Below, one piece after another: positions 26,557 to 36,200 of a DNA stretch of 64,000 nucleotides. The notes beneath the pieces are model-generated. The model was not told where the DNA came from and made no database searches. It was given only the letters and a program-made list of their open reading frames with translations. The translations under genes were made by a program, and so were the position numbers. This stretch comes from an uncultured Candidatus Melainabacteria bacterium. Its GTDB lineage: Bacteria; Cyanobacteriota; Vampirovibrionia; Gastranaerophilales; Gastranaerophilaceae. Numbering within the stretch: the first letter of the stretch is position 1; each line of letters begins with the position of its first letter. The stretch lies in the NCBI GenBank assembly GCA_934728585.1, contig CAKVDZ010000007.1:17028-81027 (forward strand), in the 5' to 3' direction.

Positions 26557-28194
26557 TTAATCAGCGACCCATTTTGTTTCAATTTCGTTTATTATATTTT
26601 CTAATAAATCAATTGAAAAATCACTCTTTGTTGCTTCTCTGTTTCTTGCAAAGATGTTTGTTGTTTGTTCTTCTTCAATCATTCTAAATTTTAAGCCAAC
26701 GTAATACTCATAAATGCTCTTTCTAATGATATTAACAAGCATTTTATGGATACTTTCTTCATCAAAGTATAGCGAATATAGTCTTTGTGCTTCAGCCTTT
26801 TCATTTGCCAAATATTTTAGATATGCTGAAACTAAAATACGATGTTTCCATTTTTTATATTCTTTCTTTGTAATGATTAAATCAAGATTTTCTTCAATTT
26901 CTTTATCTAAGTCTTGTTCTAAATCGCCGTTTAAGTAGTTTTTATTTACCTTGTGAATAAATTCAGCAAATTCATCACAGAAATCTGTATCTAAAAACCA
27001 TTTTTGTGCGATATCTGATAAGCAAATTTTGTTGAAATCATTTTCGCTCAATTTTTCTTTTTTGAACTTGTCTTCAAGGATAAATTCCATCGGCACGGGT
27101 TCAATTGATATATCAGATGTTAAATTTCTCCAGCAAATGTACTCATATGACATAATTTCACCGTGTCTATGAACTAAGTTTTCTGCGTTCACAAGTAGTG
27201 ATTTTAATACTGTTTGATTAATGTATACGCTGTCTTCATCGCCGTAGAAACGTTCTACAATCTTTGTAAATTCATCTTTTGTAATTTGATTAAATCCGAA
27301 ACAGTCTACAATACCCCATTTATCGTTGATTACTGTTGCAACAAATTGGATTGTTTCGTCTTCGCGTTCTCTAGAAAAAATTAATGCTTGGTTACCATGA
27401 CCGTCAGGGTAGCTAGTGTAGCATTCGTAGGGTTTTGATTCTGACAATACTTCTTTATAAAAATCTAGAGCGTTATCTTCTCTTACACCTGATAATTTTA
27501 ATGCTGAAATATTTCTTTTGATAGCTGGAATTAAATCTTCTTCAGCATATTCAAGTGATTCTTGTAGAGCATGGAGTGCAAGTTGAGATTTTGTCGTACC
27601 TAAAATTTCAAGTGCAACTTGCGCAATTCTTGCAGTTGGGTCATGCAAAAATACTGGAATTAAGATATTAGCAAGTGCATCTTCTGAGTAATCATCGCCT
27701 AATGACTGGATTAAGGTCATTTTATCTTCATACGGAATAGCTTCTAAAAAGTCTAAGAAATCAATTTGTGCTTCAGGATTCATTATTGCTGTGTGCAATA
27801 ATTCTTTTGTTTCTGTATCAATGATTTCTTCTGAAGATTCAAAATATTCGTCAATGTCGTTGTAGTCAACGCGATTCCCCATGTCTTTCAATAAATTCAA
27901 TATCAAAGCCTTATTGTAATCACTTACAGTTGGGCTTTTTAAAGATGTCCATAAAGCGTTTTCAAGCTGTTCTTTATCTGCAAGTCTTAACATTAAGAAA
28001 CTAATTATAAATGCTTTGTCTTCGTTAGTTTTTACAAATTCTCTCATTAACAAGTCTAGAACTTGCTTTTTGTTTTCTTGACCTGCCAAAACTTCAATAA
28101 TGCTATCAACTTTTGATGCATCTGACAATGTTTGTAACTTTGAAATTACTGTTAAAATTTCTGCTTTTAATTGAATTTTGTTAAGTTGTTCCAT
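26557..28194 (-). CDS. HEAT-like helical repeat protein of unknown function
   Basis: The 545-residue protein has two parts. Residues 1 to about 235 are helical pairs resembling HEAT/ARM repeats, for example 'IPVFLHDPTARIAQVALEILGTTKSQLALHALQESL'. The C-terminal 300 residues are a mixed domain rich in acidic and aromatic residues that I do not recognise. No signal peptide or membrane segment is visible. It lies between the ClpX-type zinc finger gene and yqgF with gaps of one or two bases, so co-expression is very likely. A scaffold role is plausible but unsupported. Confidence 0.7.
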   Translation of the reverse strand: MEQLNKIQLKAEILTVISKLQTLSDASKVDSIIEVLAGQENKKQVLDLLMREFVKTNEDKAFIISFLMLRLADKEQLENALWTSLKSPTVSDYNKALILNLLKDMGNRVDYNDIDEYFESSEEIIDTETKELLHTAIMNPEAQIDFLDFLEAIPYEDKMTLIQSLGDDYSEDALANILIPVFLHDPTARIAQVALEILGTTKSQLALHALQESLEYAEEDLIPAIKRNISALKLSGVREDNALDFYKEVLSESKPYECYTSYPDGHGNQALIFSREREDETIQFVATVINDKWGIVDCFGFNQITKDEFTKIVERFYGDEDSVYINQTVLKSLLVNAENLVHRHGEIMSYEYICWRNLTSDISIEPVPMEFILEDKFKKEKLSENDFNKICLSDIAQKWFLDTDFCDEFAEFIHKVNKNYLNGDLEQDLDKEIEENLDLIITKKEYKKWKHRILVSAYLKYLANEKAEAQRLYSLYFDEESIHKMLVNIIRKSIYEYYVGLKFRMIEEEQTTNIFARNREATKSDFSIDLLENIINEIETKWVAD

Positions 28195-28196
28195 GA

Positions 28197-28469
28197 TTAT
28201 TTACTAATCCTCCAGATTGCATCAAGTACCTTTTGCGCCTCGTCTGACGGAAGTCTGTCGTTTAAAATTAGGTATTGTACAGCAATCATAGTACATTCTG
28301 AACAAATGTTAACTCCTGGACCTTTAACCATTTTTAATACTTCTGTATTTGGTCTTCCGCAAAAACTACAATATACGGGCTCAATTCCTTGTGTTGTAGA
28401 ACTTTGTTCGTCTGTTTCTTTTGCTTTGTGTGTGCGTTTTCCTAATTTTACAACTTTTTCTTCTGACAT
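28197..28469 (-). CDS. Stand-alone ClpX-type C4 zinc finger protein
   Basis: The 90-residue protein has an unstructured, charged N-terminal third followed by a ClpX-like zinc-binding domain: Cys34 and Cys37 (CSFC), then Cys56 and Cys59 (CSEC), ending in a helix. In ClpX this domain dimerises and recognises substrates and the adaptor SspB. Here it is free of the AAA+ ATPase. It is the first gene of the operon that also encodes three ClpC N-domains, which suggests both act on the Clp protease. The zinc site is clear; the role is inferred. Confidence 0.83.
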   Translation of the reverse strand: MSEEKVVKLGKRTHKAKETDEQSSTTQGIEPVYCSFCGRPNTEVLKMVKGPGVNICSECTMIAVQYLILNDRLPSDEAQKVLDAIWRISK

Positions 28470-28516
28470 ATTTTATTCCTTTTTCTTATACTTATTGTAA
28501 CTTAAATTTTAATTTA

Positions 28517-28545
28517 TTGCCAAAATTATAAATTTATTTTAAAAT
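28517..28545 (+). promoter_or_regulatory. Predicted housekeeping promoter of the TPR lipoprotein-lgt unit
   Basis: A TTGCCA box and a TAAAAT box are separated by 17 bases, ending 33 bases before the ATG at 28578. Confidence 0.5.
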
Positions 28546-28577
28546 ATTATTACAAGCACTTAATATAGGGAAGAATT

Positions 28578-29195
28578 ATGAAAAAAGCATTATTTTTAGT
28601 TACTATTTTAGCGTTGTCTGTTTTATCAACAGCATGCATCAATAATTTGGCGGTTCAAGAGTTAAACAATAAAGCTGCTGAATATATGAAAAAAGGTGAT
28701 TACGAAAATGCTATTAGTCGTTTAAAATCAAGTTCTGATTTAGACGAAAGTATATTTGAAACTCAATATAACTTAGCGATTGCTTATACAGAAAATGAAG
28801 ATTATGATGAAGCGATTGCAACTTTCGAAAAAGCTTTAGCTTTAAAACCAAATAGCTCAGATGTTTTCTATTCTCGTGCTGTAATGTATGAAAATTATGC
28901 AAAAGATTTGTACGCTGGTAATACAAAACAACAAAAAGAAGCTCAAAAGGAAGCAGAAGCTAACGCAGAAGAAGAAGGTGTTGAATTAAAACCAAGTTTA
29001 AATGATGACGGTTCTTACAAACCTACTGATGAAGAAAAAGAGAACATAGTTAAATTTTACGAAGCTTCTATTGCCGATTATGAAAAATATTTAGAAACAG
29101 CAGTAAGTGCAAATGATAATTTAGATATTCGAACTAAAATTGATCAACTTAATGGCTTAATTGAATCTTTAAATTCAGGTGTTGATTCAAACTAA
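28578..29195 (+). CDS. TPR lipoprotein
   Basis: The 205-residue protein begins with a signal peptide ending LSVLSTAC, so Cys20 is the probable lipidated residue. Ser at -3 is less usual but acceptable. Two to three TPR units follow (AAEYMKKGDYENAISRLKSS, YNLAIAYTENEDYDEAIATFEKALALKPN). A charged Glu/Lys linker and a helical C-terminus complete it. It would be anchored in the envelope. Immediately downstream is lgt, the enzyme that lipidates such proteins. AGGGA precedes the ATG. Confidence 0.88.
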   Translation: MKKALFLVTILALSVLSTACINNLAVQELNNKAAEYMKKGDYENAISRLKSSSDLDESIFETQYNLAIAYTENEDYDEAIATFEKALALKPNSSDVFYSRAVMYENYAKDLYAGNTKQQKEAQKEAEANAEEEGVELKPSLNDDGSYKPTDEEKENIVKFYEASIADYEKYLETAVSANDNLDIRTKIDQLNGLIESLNSGVDSN

Positions 29196-29998
29196 TGCCT
29201 ATAATTTTAGTATCTCCAACTGAGGTTGCGTTTAATCTTTTTGGTTTGCCAATTTATTGCTACGGAATTTGTATGGCAATAGCTGCTTTGGTCGGATTTT
29301 ATGTGTCATATTTTATTGCAAAAAAATATTATAAAGGCGTTATAGATGCAGACGTTCTTTTTAATTTAGTATCAGTAGTGATTATTGCTGGAATTGTCTG
29401 TGCGCGTCTTTATTACTGTATTATTAACCATGCTTATTATGCAGAGAATTTTACAGAGATTTTAAATATTAGGCAAGGTGGATTGTCTATTCACGGTGGT
29501 ATTTTAGGCGGTTTTTTAGCGGGCGTTATTTATTGTAAACACTTTAAATTACCGATATTTAAAATGGCTGATATAATTGCTTATGGTTTAGTTTTAGCGC
29601 AAGCAATTGGGCGCTGGGGCAATTTTTTTAATTCTGAAGCCTATGGATTACCTACGAACGGATTTATAAAGGTTTTTATTCCAGAGGCAAGTAGAGTCGC
29701 TGGCTATGAAACTTTTAAATATTTTCACCCTACATTTTTATATGAATCAATTTTGAATATTTTAATCTTTTTGATTTTATTTTTTGTAATTCGTAAGCTT
29801 AAATTCAAATTTGACGGTTTAATTTTCGCGTATTATTTGATTTTATATTCTATTGTTCGCTTTTATATTGAGGGTTTAAGGTTGGATAATATCGTAAGTA
29901 TTGCGCATTTACATATAGCACAAGTTGTTTCTTTGATAATAATTGTTTGCGCAGGTTTATTTATTGTTATTAAATCAATGAAGCTTAAAAAAGATTAA
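29195..29998 (+). CDS. lgt: Prolipoprotein diacylglyceryl transferase
   Basis: Lgt transfers diacylglycerol from phosphatidylglycerol to the lipobox cysteine, the first step of lipoprotein maturation, in the inner membrane. The 267-residue protein has about seven hydrophobic segments. GLSIHGGILGG includes His100, and the signature AQAIGRWGNFFNSEAYG includes Arg140. A C-terminal YIEGLRLD is also conserved. The ATG overlaps the stop of the TPR lipoprotein gene. The end overlaps the convergent histidine kinase gene by four bases. Confidence 0.97.
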   Translation: MPIILVSPTEVAFNLFGLPIYCYGICMAIAALVGFYVSYFIAKKYYKGVIDADVLFNLVSVVIIAGIVCARLYYCIINHAYYAENFTEILNIRQGGLSIHGGILGGFLAGVIYCKHFKLPIFKMADIIAYGLVLAQAIGRWGNFFNSEAYGLPTNGFIKVFIPEASRVAGYETFKYFHPTFLYESILNILIFLILFFVIRKLKFKFDGLIFAYYLILYSIVRFYIEGLRLDNIVSIAHLHIAQVVSLIIIVCAGLFIVIKSMKLKKD

Positions 29999-31902
29999 TG
30001 GCGTTCGAATGAAATTTCCCAGCCGTCGTTGCCGTTATTTTGTTGTGCAATTTGTTTTACTTCATTAACTTCGTCTTCTTCAGTTTTTTTAGGCATTTCG
30101 TCTTGAGATTGTTCTTCTTCTGGCTCTACAGGATTGATAGGTAGACGGAAACCAAATGTTGAACCTTCACCTAATTTTGAGTGAACAAATACTTGACCTT
30201 GGTGGTGTTTTTCAACAGAAATTTTTACAAGGTGTAAGCCTAATCCTGTGCCTTTTATAGAGTGAGTTTGTGTCTCAACTCTGAAAAATCTGTCAAATAC
30301 CTTGTCTAAATATTCTTCTGCGATACCTTGACCTTGGTCTTCTACGCTAACTTCAATGTAATCACCGACGCGAGCTCTTTCTGCACGAATTTTAATACGT
30401 TTGCCGTCAGGTGAGTATTTTATAGCGTTAGATACAATATTTGCCAAAACACGTCTAATGCTGTCTTTGTTGAATGGAACTTCTGGCAAATCTGGTTCTT
30501 TCATTACAGAGAATGTTAAATGGTGTTCAGATGCCAAAATTTTCATTTCGTCAACGACATCTTCAATTACAGGCATAATGTCCTGTCTAGTCTTTTCAAG
30601 TTTGACATTTTGTGATTCGTATCTTGAAAAATCTAGAATATCATTAACCATTCTATTTAAACGAATGATTTCTTGGTTCATTACACCGATAAATTCTTTT
30701 TGAGTGTTAAAATCAAAGTCGTTGCCGTAATTGTAAAGAGTATCAATGTAGCTTCTTAAAACTGTTACAGGAGTTCTCAACTCGTGAGAAACATTTGAAA
30801 TGAAGTGTGAACGCAACTTGTCCATTTCAATTTCTTTGGTTACATCAATAAGAACGATGATATATCCAACGTATTCCTTGTTAACTGTGAACATTGGTGA
30901 CATTACTGCTTTTATTACGCGTTGGTTAACTTCAATATTAAATGCAAGTGGACGCTGTTCAATAACGTCTAGAGGCGTATCTTTAAACTGTTCAATACGT
31001 TCTTTGAAGCATAATTCACCGTTTGTATCACAGTATTGTTGGATTTTTGTACGCATGATTTCTTTTGGAGTAACATCTAAAAGTTTTTGTGCATGCTCGT
31101 TAATCAAAATTACGTTATCATAATTGTCACAAACAACTACACCATTGGCAATACAAGTCAAAATCGCTTCAAGTTTATTTTTTTCTAGCGTCAATTGTCC
31201 AATATTTTGTTCTTCGTATTGGTGCAAGCGTGTTGACATGTCGTTGAATGCGTCAAATAGTTGTTTTGCTTCTTTGTTCATACCTGTAGCTTCAACTTTG
31301 ATGCCGAATGTACCAGAAGAAATTTGCTTAACCCCATCTTGCAACAATTTTAGCTCTTTTGTTGAAAGAATTGTGTGCGCTAACATTACTAGTACAATCA
31401 ACCCCCAAGTTAAGGCAAATACCATAATTAAAGAAGTTGTTGTTGTGTCTGTAATGGCACCAATAATAGTCCCAGACAAGCCAACCATTACAGAGCCTAC
31501 TGTTTGTGAAGTTGCTCCATTTTTTAATATCATTGGTGAACTTACTGCAATTTTAGCTGTTTCTGCACGTTTTGAATAGTCTTCTCGGCTTGAATAAATT
31601 GTTCTTGAGTTATTATCTTTAAATTCAATAAACGCGATATCGTCGTTGCTACCCAAAATTGATAGTGAGTGAGAACGCAAAGTATCATATTTACTTAATT
31701 CTGGAATATCTTTTGTAATTTCTACAGACTCGATTGCAAGTGTTTTTGAAATGATTTGACCAAAGTTTTTGTAGCCTGTATCAAGGTTTTTTTGGATTTT
31801 ATTCACTGCAAAACAAGTAAGACAAACCATTACAAGGGTTGTCGAAACTAAACCTAGAATAATTAGGCGATTTTGAGTTGTTAAATTTTTAATCCAAGTC
31901 AT
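29995..31902 (-). CDS. Membrane sensor histidine kinase (WalK-like architecture)
   Basis: This 635-residue kinase has one membrane helix at about 12-34, an extracytoplasmic sensor to about 150, a second helix at about 155-178, a HAMP region to about 230, a PAS domain at about 245-355, His373 in SNVSHELRTPVTVLRSY, and the ATPase domain (NIVSNAIKYSPDGK, EDQGQGIAEEYLD, GTGLGLHLVK). The acidic tail of about 45 residues is unusual. It follows scpB in the same direction, 43 bases away. Its response regulator is not in the window. The architecture matches WalK/PhoR-type sensors; the signal is unknown. Confidence 0.93.
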   Translation of the reverse strand: MTWIKNLTTQNRLIILGLVSTTLVMVCLTCFAVNKIQKNLDTGYKNFGQIISKTLAIESVEITKDIPELSKYDTLRSHSLSILGSNDDIAFIEFKDNNSRTIYSSREDYSKRAETAKIAVSSPMILKNGATSQTVGSVMVGLSGTIIGAITDTTTTSLIMVFALTWGLIVLVMLAHTILSTKELKLLQDGVKQISSGTFGIKVEATGMNKEAKQLFDAFNDMSTRLHQYEEQNIGQLTLEKNKLEAILTCIANGVVVCDNYDNVILINEHAQKLLDVTPKEIMRTKIQQYCDTNGELCFKERIEQFKDTPLDVIEQRPLAFNIEVNQRVIKAVMSPMFTVNKEYVGYIIVLIDVTKEIEMDKLRSHFISNVSHELRTPVTVLRSYIDTLYNYGNDFDFNTQKEFIGVMNQEIIRLNRMVNDILDFSRYESQNVKLEKTRQDIMPVIEDVVDEMKILASEHHLTFSVMKEPDLPEVPFNKDSIRRVLANIVSNAIKYSPDGKRIKIRAERARVGDYIEVSVEDQGQGIAEEYLDKVFDRFFRVETQTHSIKGTGLGLHLVKISVEKHHQGQVFVHSKLGEGSTFGFRLPINPVEPEEEQSQDEMPKKTEEDEVNEVKQIAQQNNGNDGWEISFERH

Positions 31903-31945
31903 ACCTAGATTATATCATGCAAGTATTTTATGGGCAAATAATTAA

Positions 31946-32518
31946 TCAAACTGTTTCAGAATTGTCGTTGTTTCTTGCAAGGCTTACTGCGACGGTGTTG
32001 TCGTCTTCATCGTCATCTTTTATGCCTTTATCAACTTCTAAAATTTTAGCTAAAGTTTTAGCATCACCCTTAAGTTTAAAATACTCTGCAAATTTTGGTG
32101 TTGTTTTTATGTTGAAAGAACGTCCATTTTTGTCTTTTGTTCTTGAAATTAAGCCCATATCAACTAGTTCTTTGACGTGCTCATAGGCGTTTGCACCACG
32201 AATTTCTTTTAAATACGATTGGCGAATTGGTTCTTTTAAAGCAATAACTGTCAAGGTTTTTAAAACTGCAGGTCTTAAATCCACTGGGCAAAGTTTTTCA
32301 ACGATGTCCATATGCTCTGCTTTGACTTGCAAAATATAACCGTTTTCGTCGTCAATTTCTAAAGCGCCATCGCGAGAAGAATAATCCATGATTAATTCCA
32401 ACATCGCTTCTTCAATGCTGTCGTTATCTGTCCCTAAAATTTCCGCAATTTCCGCTGTTTGTAAGGCTTTTCCAGTTGTAAAAAGGACTGCCTCAATTCT
32501 TGATTTAAGCTGTTCCAT
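31946..32518 (-). CDS. scpB: Segregation and condensation protein B
   Basis: ScpB is a winged-helix subunit that dimerises and holds ScpA on the SMC heads in bacterial condensin. The 190-residue protein shows the two winged-helix halves: 'LKSRIEAVLFTTGKALQTAEIAEILG' and 'LKTLTVIALKEPIRQSYLKEIRG'. It also has a GLISRTKDKNGRSFNIKTTPKFAEYF wing and ends in an acidic tail. Its start overlaps the scpA end by 14 bases. smc-scpA-scpB form one operon here. Confidence 0.94.
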   Translation of the reverse strand: MEQLKSRIEAVLFTTGKALQTAEIAEILGTDNDSIEEAMLELIMDYSSRDGALEIDDENGYILQVKAEHMDIVEKLCPVDLRPAVLKTLTVIALKEPIRQSYLKEIRGANAYEHVKELVDMGLISRTKDKNGRSFNIKTTPKFAEYFKLKGDAKTLAKILEVDKGIKDDDEDDNTVAVSLARNNDNSETV

Positions 32519-33275
32519 TTGCTTTCACCACGTATAAATCTGAGTAGAATTCGTCTTGTTCCAAGTCACATTTGCCTTCTGCTGTCAAAAATAGCAAGGC
32601 GATGTATGCTGAAATTTTGCTCATGCCAATTGAAACAAGTTCGTGAAGTTCAACTTTTTCTTCTTTATTAAATATTTTTTCTAATTTTGATTGGATTGAT
32701 TTTACTGAATTTTCGATAAATTCTTCATGTGCTAAATTTACAATATCGTCTGCTGTTAAATTTGCATATGAACGAACTCTGCGTTTTGCCCTTTCGTGAG
32801 CTTGTTTTAGAGATTGTTTTTTCTCTAACATTTCGTAAAATTCTAATTGTCTAATCAAGTCTTTCAAAGTTACTGTTCTGTTTCTGTTAACTTTTACGCT
32901 TGTACGTCTTTGAAGAACTTCATTAAATGAAATTACGTTGTTTGTTGGCAATTCGTAATTATCAATGATTTCATCGTCTGAAATCTCGTAGTCATCTTGA
33001 TTTTCTTCTTCAAAATCAAAAATATCGTTACCCTCAAGCACGTTAGATTTTAATCTTAGTAGAACTGATGCAAAAAGTAGAGTTTTGCCTGTTGCTCTAA
33101 GATTTTGTGCTTTCATTTCAAAAAGGTGTGAAAGATATTTGTCTGTAATATCAATAATATCAATATTCCAAGGGTCAATCTTGCCACTTTTTGCCATTTG
33201 CACAAGGATTTCAATACCCTCTGCTTGAAGTGAATTTTTTTGTTCTAAGTTATCAAAAATAAATGCTTCTGCCAT
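32505..33275 (-). CDS. scpA: Segregation and condensation protein A
   Basis: ScpA is the kleisin that bridges the SMC heads. In 256 residues it shows the N-terminal 'GIEILVQMAKSGKIDPWNIDIIDITDKYL' pattern typical of the family and the 'LLFASVLLRLKSN' helix. The middle is acidic, and the winged-helix C-terminus ends 'SKISAYIALLFLTAEGKCDLEQDEFYSDLYV'. It begins four bases after smc and overlaps scpB, so stoichiometric expression through coupled translation is likely. Confidence 0.94.
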   Translation of the reverse strand: MAEAFIFDNLEQKNSLQAEGIEILVQMAKSGKIDPWNIDIIDITDKYLSHLFEMKAQNLRATGKTLLFASVLLRLKSNVLEGNDIFDFEEENQDDYEISDDEIIDNYELPTNNVISFNEVLQRRTSVKVNRNRTVTLKDLIRQLEFYEMLEKKQSLKQAHERAKRRVRSYANLTADDIVNLAHEEFIENSVKSIQSKLEKIFNKEEKVELHELVSIGMSKISAYIALLFLTAEGKCDLEQDEFYSDLYVVKANGTA

Positions 33276-33279
33276 ATTT

Positions 33280-36200
33280 TTAGTCTCTTAATTTTACTCC
33301 AGTAACTTTAGTGATACCTTTTTCTTTTTGAGTTACACCAATTGTCCTATTAGCTGATTCTATCATAGGTTTGCGGTGACTAACTACTATAAATTGCGTA
33401 TTTTTTGATTGAGTTGCAATTAAATTTGCCAATTTTTCAACATTAATACCGTCTAAACTTTGGTCAACTTCGTCAAATGCATAGAACGGAGCTGGAAGAT
33501 AGTTTTGAATTGCAAATACAAACGCAAGCGCTGTAATTGATTTTTCACCACCTGACATACTTTCAAGTCTTTGTCGTTTCTTGTCACGAGGTTGTGCATC
33601 GATTGTTAATCCACCTTGGAATGGTTCTTCTGGGTTTTCCAAAATTAAAGTACCCTCACCACCTGCAAGTTCGTGGAATGCTTCTTTGAAGTGGATATTC
33701 AAATGATTGTATGTTTTCATGAAAGATTCTTTTTTCAATTGTTCGTAACCTTTCATTCTTTCCAAAATTTCAGCGCGTTCTTTTGAAAGCGTTTCAATTT
33801 GAGCTTTCATTTCTTTTTGACGTTCTGAAACTCTGTCATAGTCATTGATTGCGCGCATGTTAACATCGCCTAATTCGTCCATTTTCTTTTGAAGTTTTTG
33901 AATTTTTGCATTAATTTCATCAATTGAAATTGTTGCAGGCTCTAGTGTTGAAATATCAACGCCAGTATCTTCTAGTTCTTTTTTCGCAGTTTCTAATTGA
34001 GGCTCAAGTTCGCGTCTACGCGCTTTGAACGATTCAATTTGTTCTGCGATTTTTTCGATATCAGATTCTTTTAAGTGCTTATTCTTTTCAATTTCAAGCA
34101 ATTCAGAATTGATTTTGTCACGTTCTTCAAGAAGTTCTTTTAATTTATCTGTAATTGTGTCAATTTGAGCATTTAATTCTAAAAGTTCGTCTTTTAGAGT
34201 TTTAATTTCACTTTGAGCTTTTGCTTTGTCTGCTTCAAATTTTTCATTATTCTTTTTGATATTTGTAATTTCTTCAAAACGAGTGTTGATAATGGATTCA
34301 TCGAACGCGATTTGTCTATTTGATTCTGAAATGTCGTTGCAAGCAAGCATTTTGTTATTGTTTAGACGCTTTATGTCGTCTTCAACAGCTTCTGTCTTTT
34401 CTTTCAAGTCTTTTAATGTATCGTTGTCCATTAATTTTTCAACTTCATCAATTTGTGCTTGAATATCTAAAATTGTTGAATGTAAATCTATATCTTTTTG
34501 CTCTAATTTATCTAATCTGTTATTAATTTTTTCGACATTTGGAGCTTCAGTTTTGATAAAGTTTTTACTTTCTTCTAATTTTGTTTCAGTTTGTTGAGCT
34601 TCAGTAATAAAGCGCTTGAAGTCCGCTTTTGCTTCGCTTAAAGCTGTAATTGTTTCGGAATAATCTTTGCGAACTTTTGCTAATTTGTCTTCAAGTTCAG
34701 ATTTTTCTCTAGTTGCTTTGCTGTAAGCTTCTTCAAGTTCTTTATGTTTAAGTGTAAGTTTTTCTAGTTCGTCATCGTCATTTTGACTAAATTTTGGTCC
34801 TGAACGTCTTGCTTTACCACCAGTGATAGAACCAGTTTTTTCATAAATTTCACCGCTTAAAGTTACCATACGGTACTTGCCCATTAATTTACGCGCCACG
34901 CTTTCATTTTCTACAACCAAGGTTTCACCAACTGCGTAGAAAAATGCGTCTAAGTAAATGTCGTTGAAATCAATTAGGTTGATTGCAAAGTCAATTACGC
35001 CATTGTCTTTTGGTAAATTTAAGCTAGATGGAGCTTTGCGGATTTTATTCAATGGAATAAAGGTTGCTCTACCAGCACCACTTGATTTTAATATTTCAAT
35101 AGCGCTTGATGCAACATATTCATTTGCTACAACGATATGTTCCATTCTTCCGCCAATTGCAGTTTCTAGAGCAAGTGCGTATTCTTTATCTACTTTTCCA
35201 AGTTTTACCAATGGAGCGTGAACCCCTTTGATATCTGACTTCATAACGTAATCAACTGCGTAGTTTGAATTTTCGCGTTGAACTTCTTTTTGTGTTTTTA
35301 ATGTTGTAATTTTTCTAAGAAGTGCGTCAATTTGGAAGTTAATATCTTCTAAGTCGCTTTTATTTGCTTGCGCATCGTTCATAAGTTTTGTTTGAACGAT
35401 TTTTAAATCTTCTATTTCGTTTTCAAGATTTTTGATTTCAAGTTCGCGTTTGTCTTTTTCTGTATCAAAATCAGCCTTGAATTTTTCAAGTGTTTCAACA
35501 GTTTCTTTTGCTTGTGCTAATTTATCTTTTAACAATTTTAATTCATTTTCTAAAGGTAATTTTTCTTGAATTAATTTTGTTTCAGCGTCTTGAAGTTCTT
35601 CTTTTTTAGTTCTCAAAGCGTTTCTTTTTTCAATATATTGATCAGCTGTTTGGTTAAGACCTGTCATTTCTTCAAGAATAGTCTTTAATTCGTTTTGTTT
35701 TTCAGCTAAATCATTATCAATAATTTTAATTTCATCATTTTTTAATTCAATTTTTAGCTTAGTATCTTCGATTTTTTTACGTTGGTTTTCGATACCATTT
35801 TTAGCGTTTTCAATAGACTTCAAACCATCAGAAATTTGTTTATCTGCATAATTTATTGCGTTTTCTTTTCTGTCAATTGAGCCTTTTAGTTCTTCGGCTT
35901 GTTTTTTAAGCTCGATTTGTTTATCTTCACCTTTTTCTTTAACTTCTTTTGAAATACTTTCGTATTTTTCTTTTATTAATTTTAATTTCTCATTTGTATC
36001 AGTTAATTCTACTTCGGCTTCTTTTTTCTTTTTGCCAAATTCAAGAATATTAACGTGAGCTTTTTCTAAATTACGCTTGATATCAAAAAATCTTACAGCA
36101 TTAATTTGGCTTTCATATCCTGCCTTTTCTTCTTTAAATTTTTGGTATTTTAGTGCAACTTCTTTTTCTTCTTCCAACTGTTGAAGTCTTCCCTCAACTT

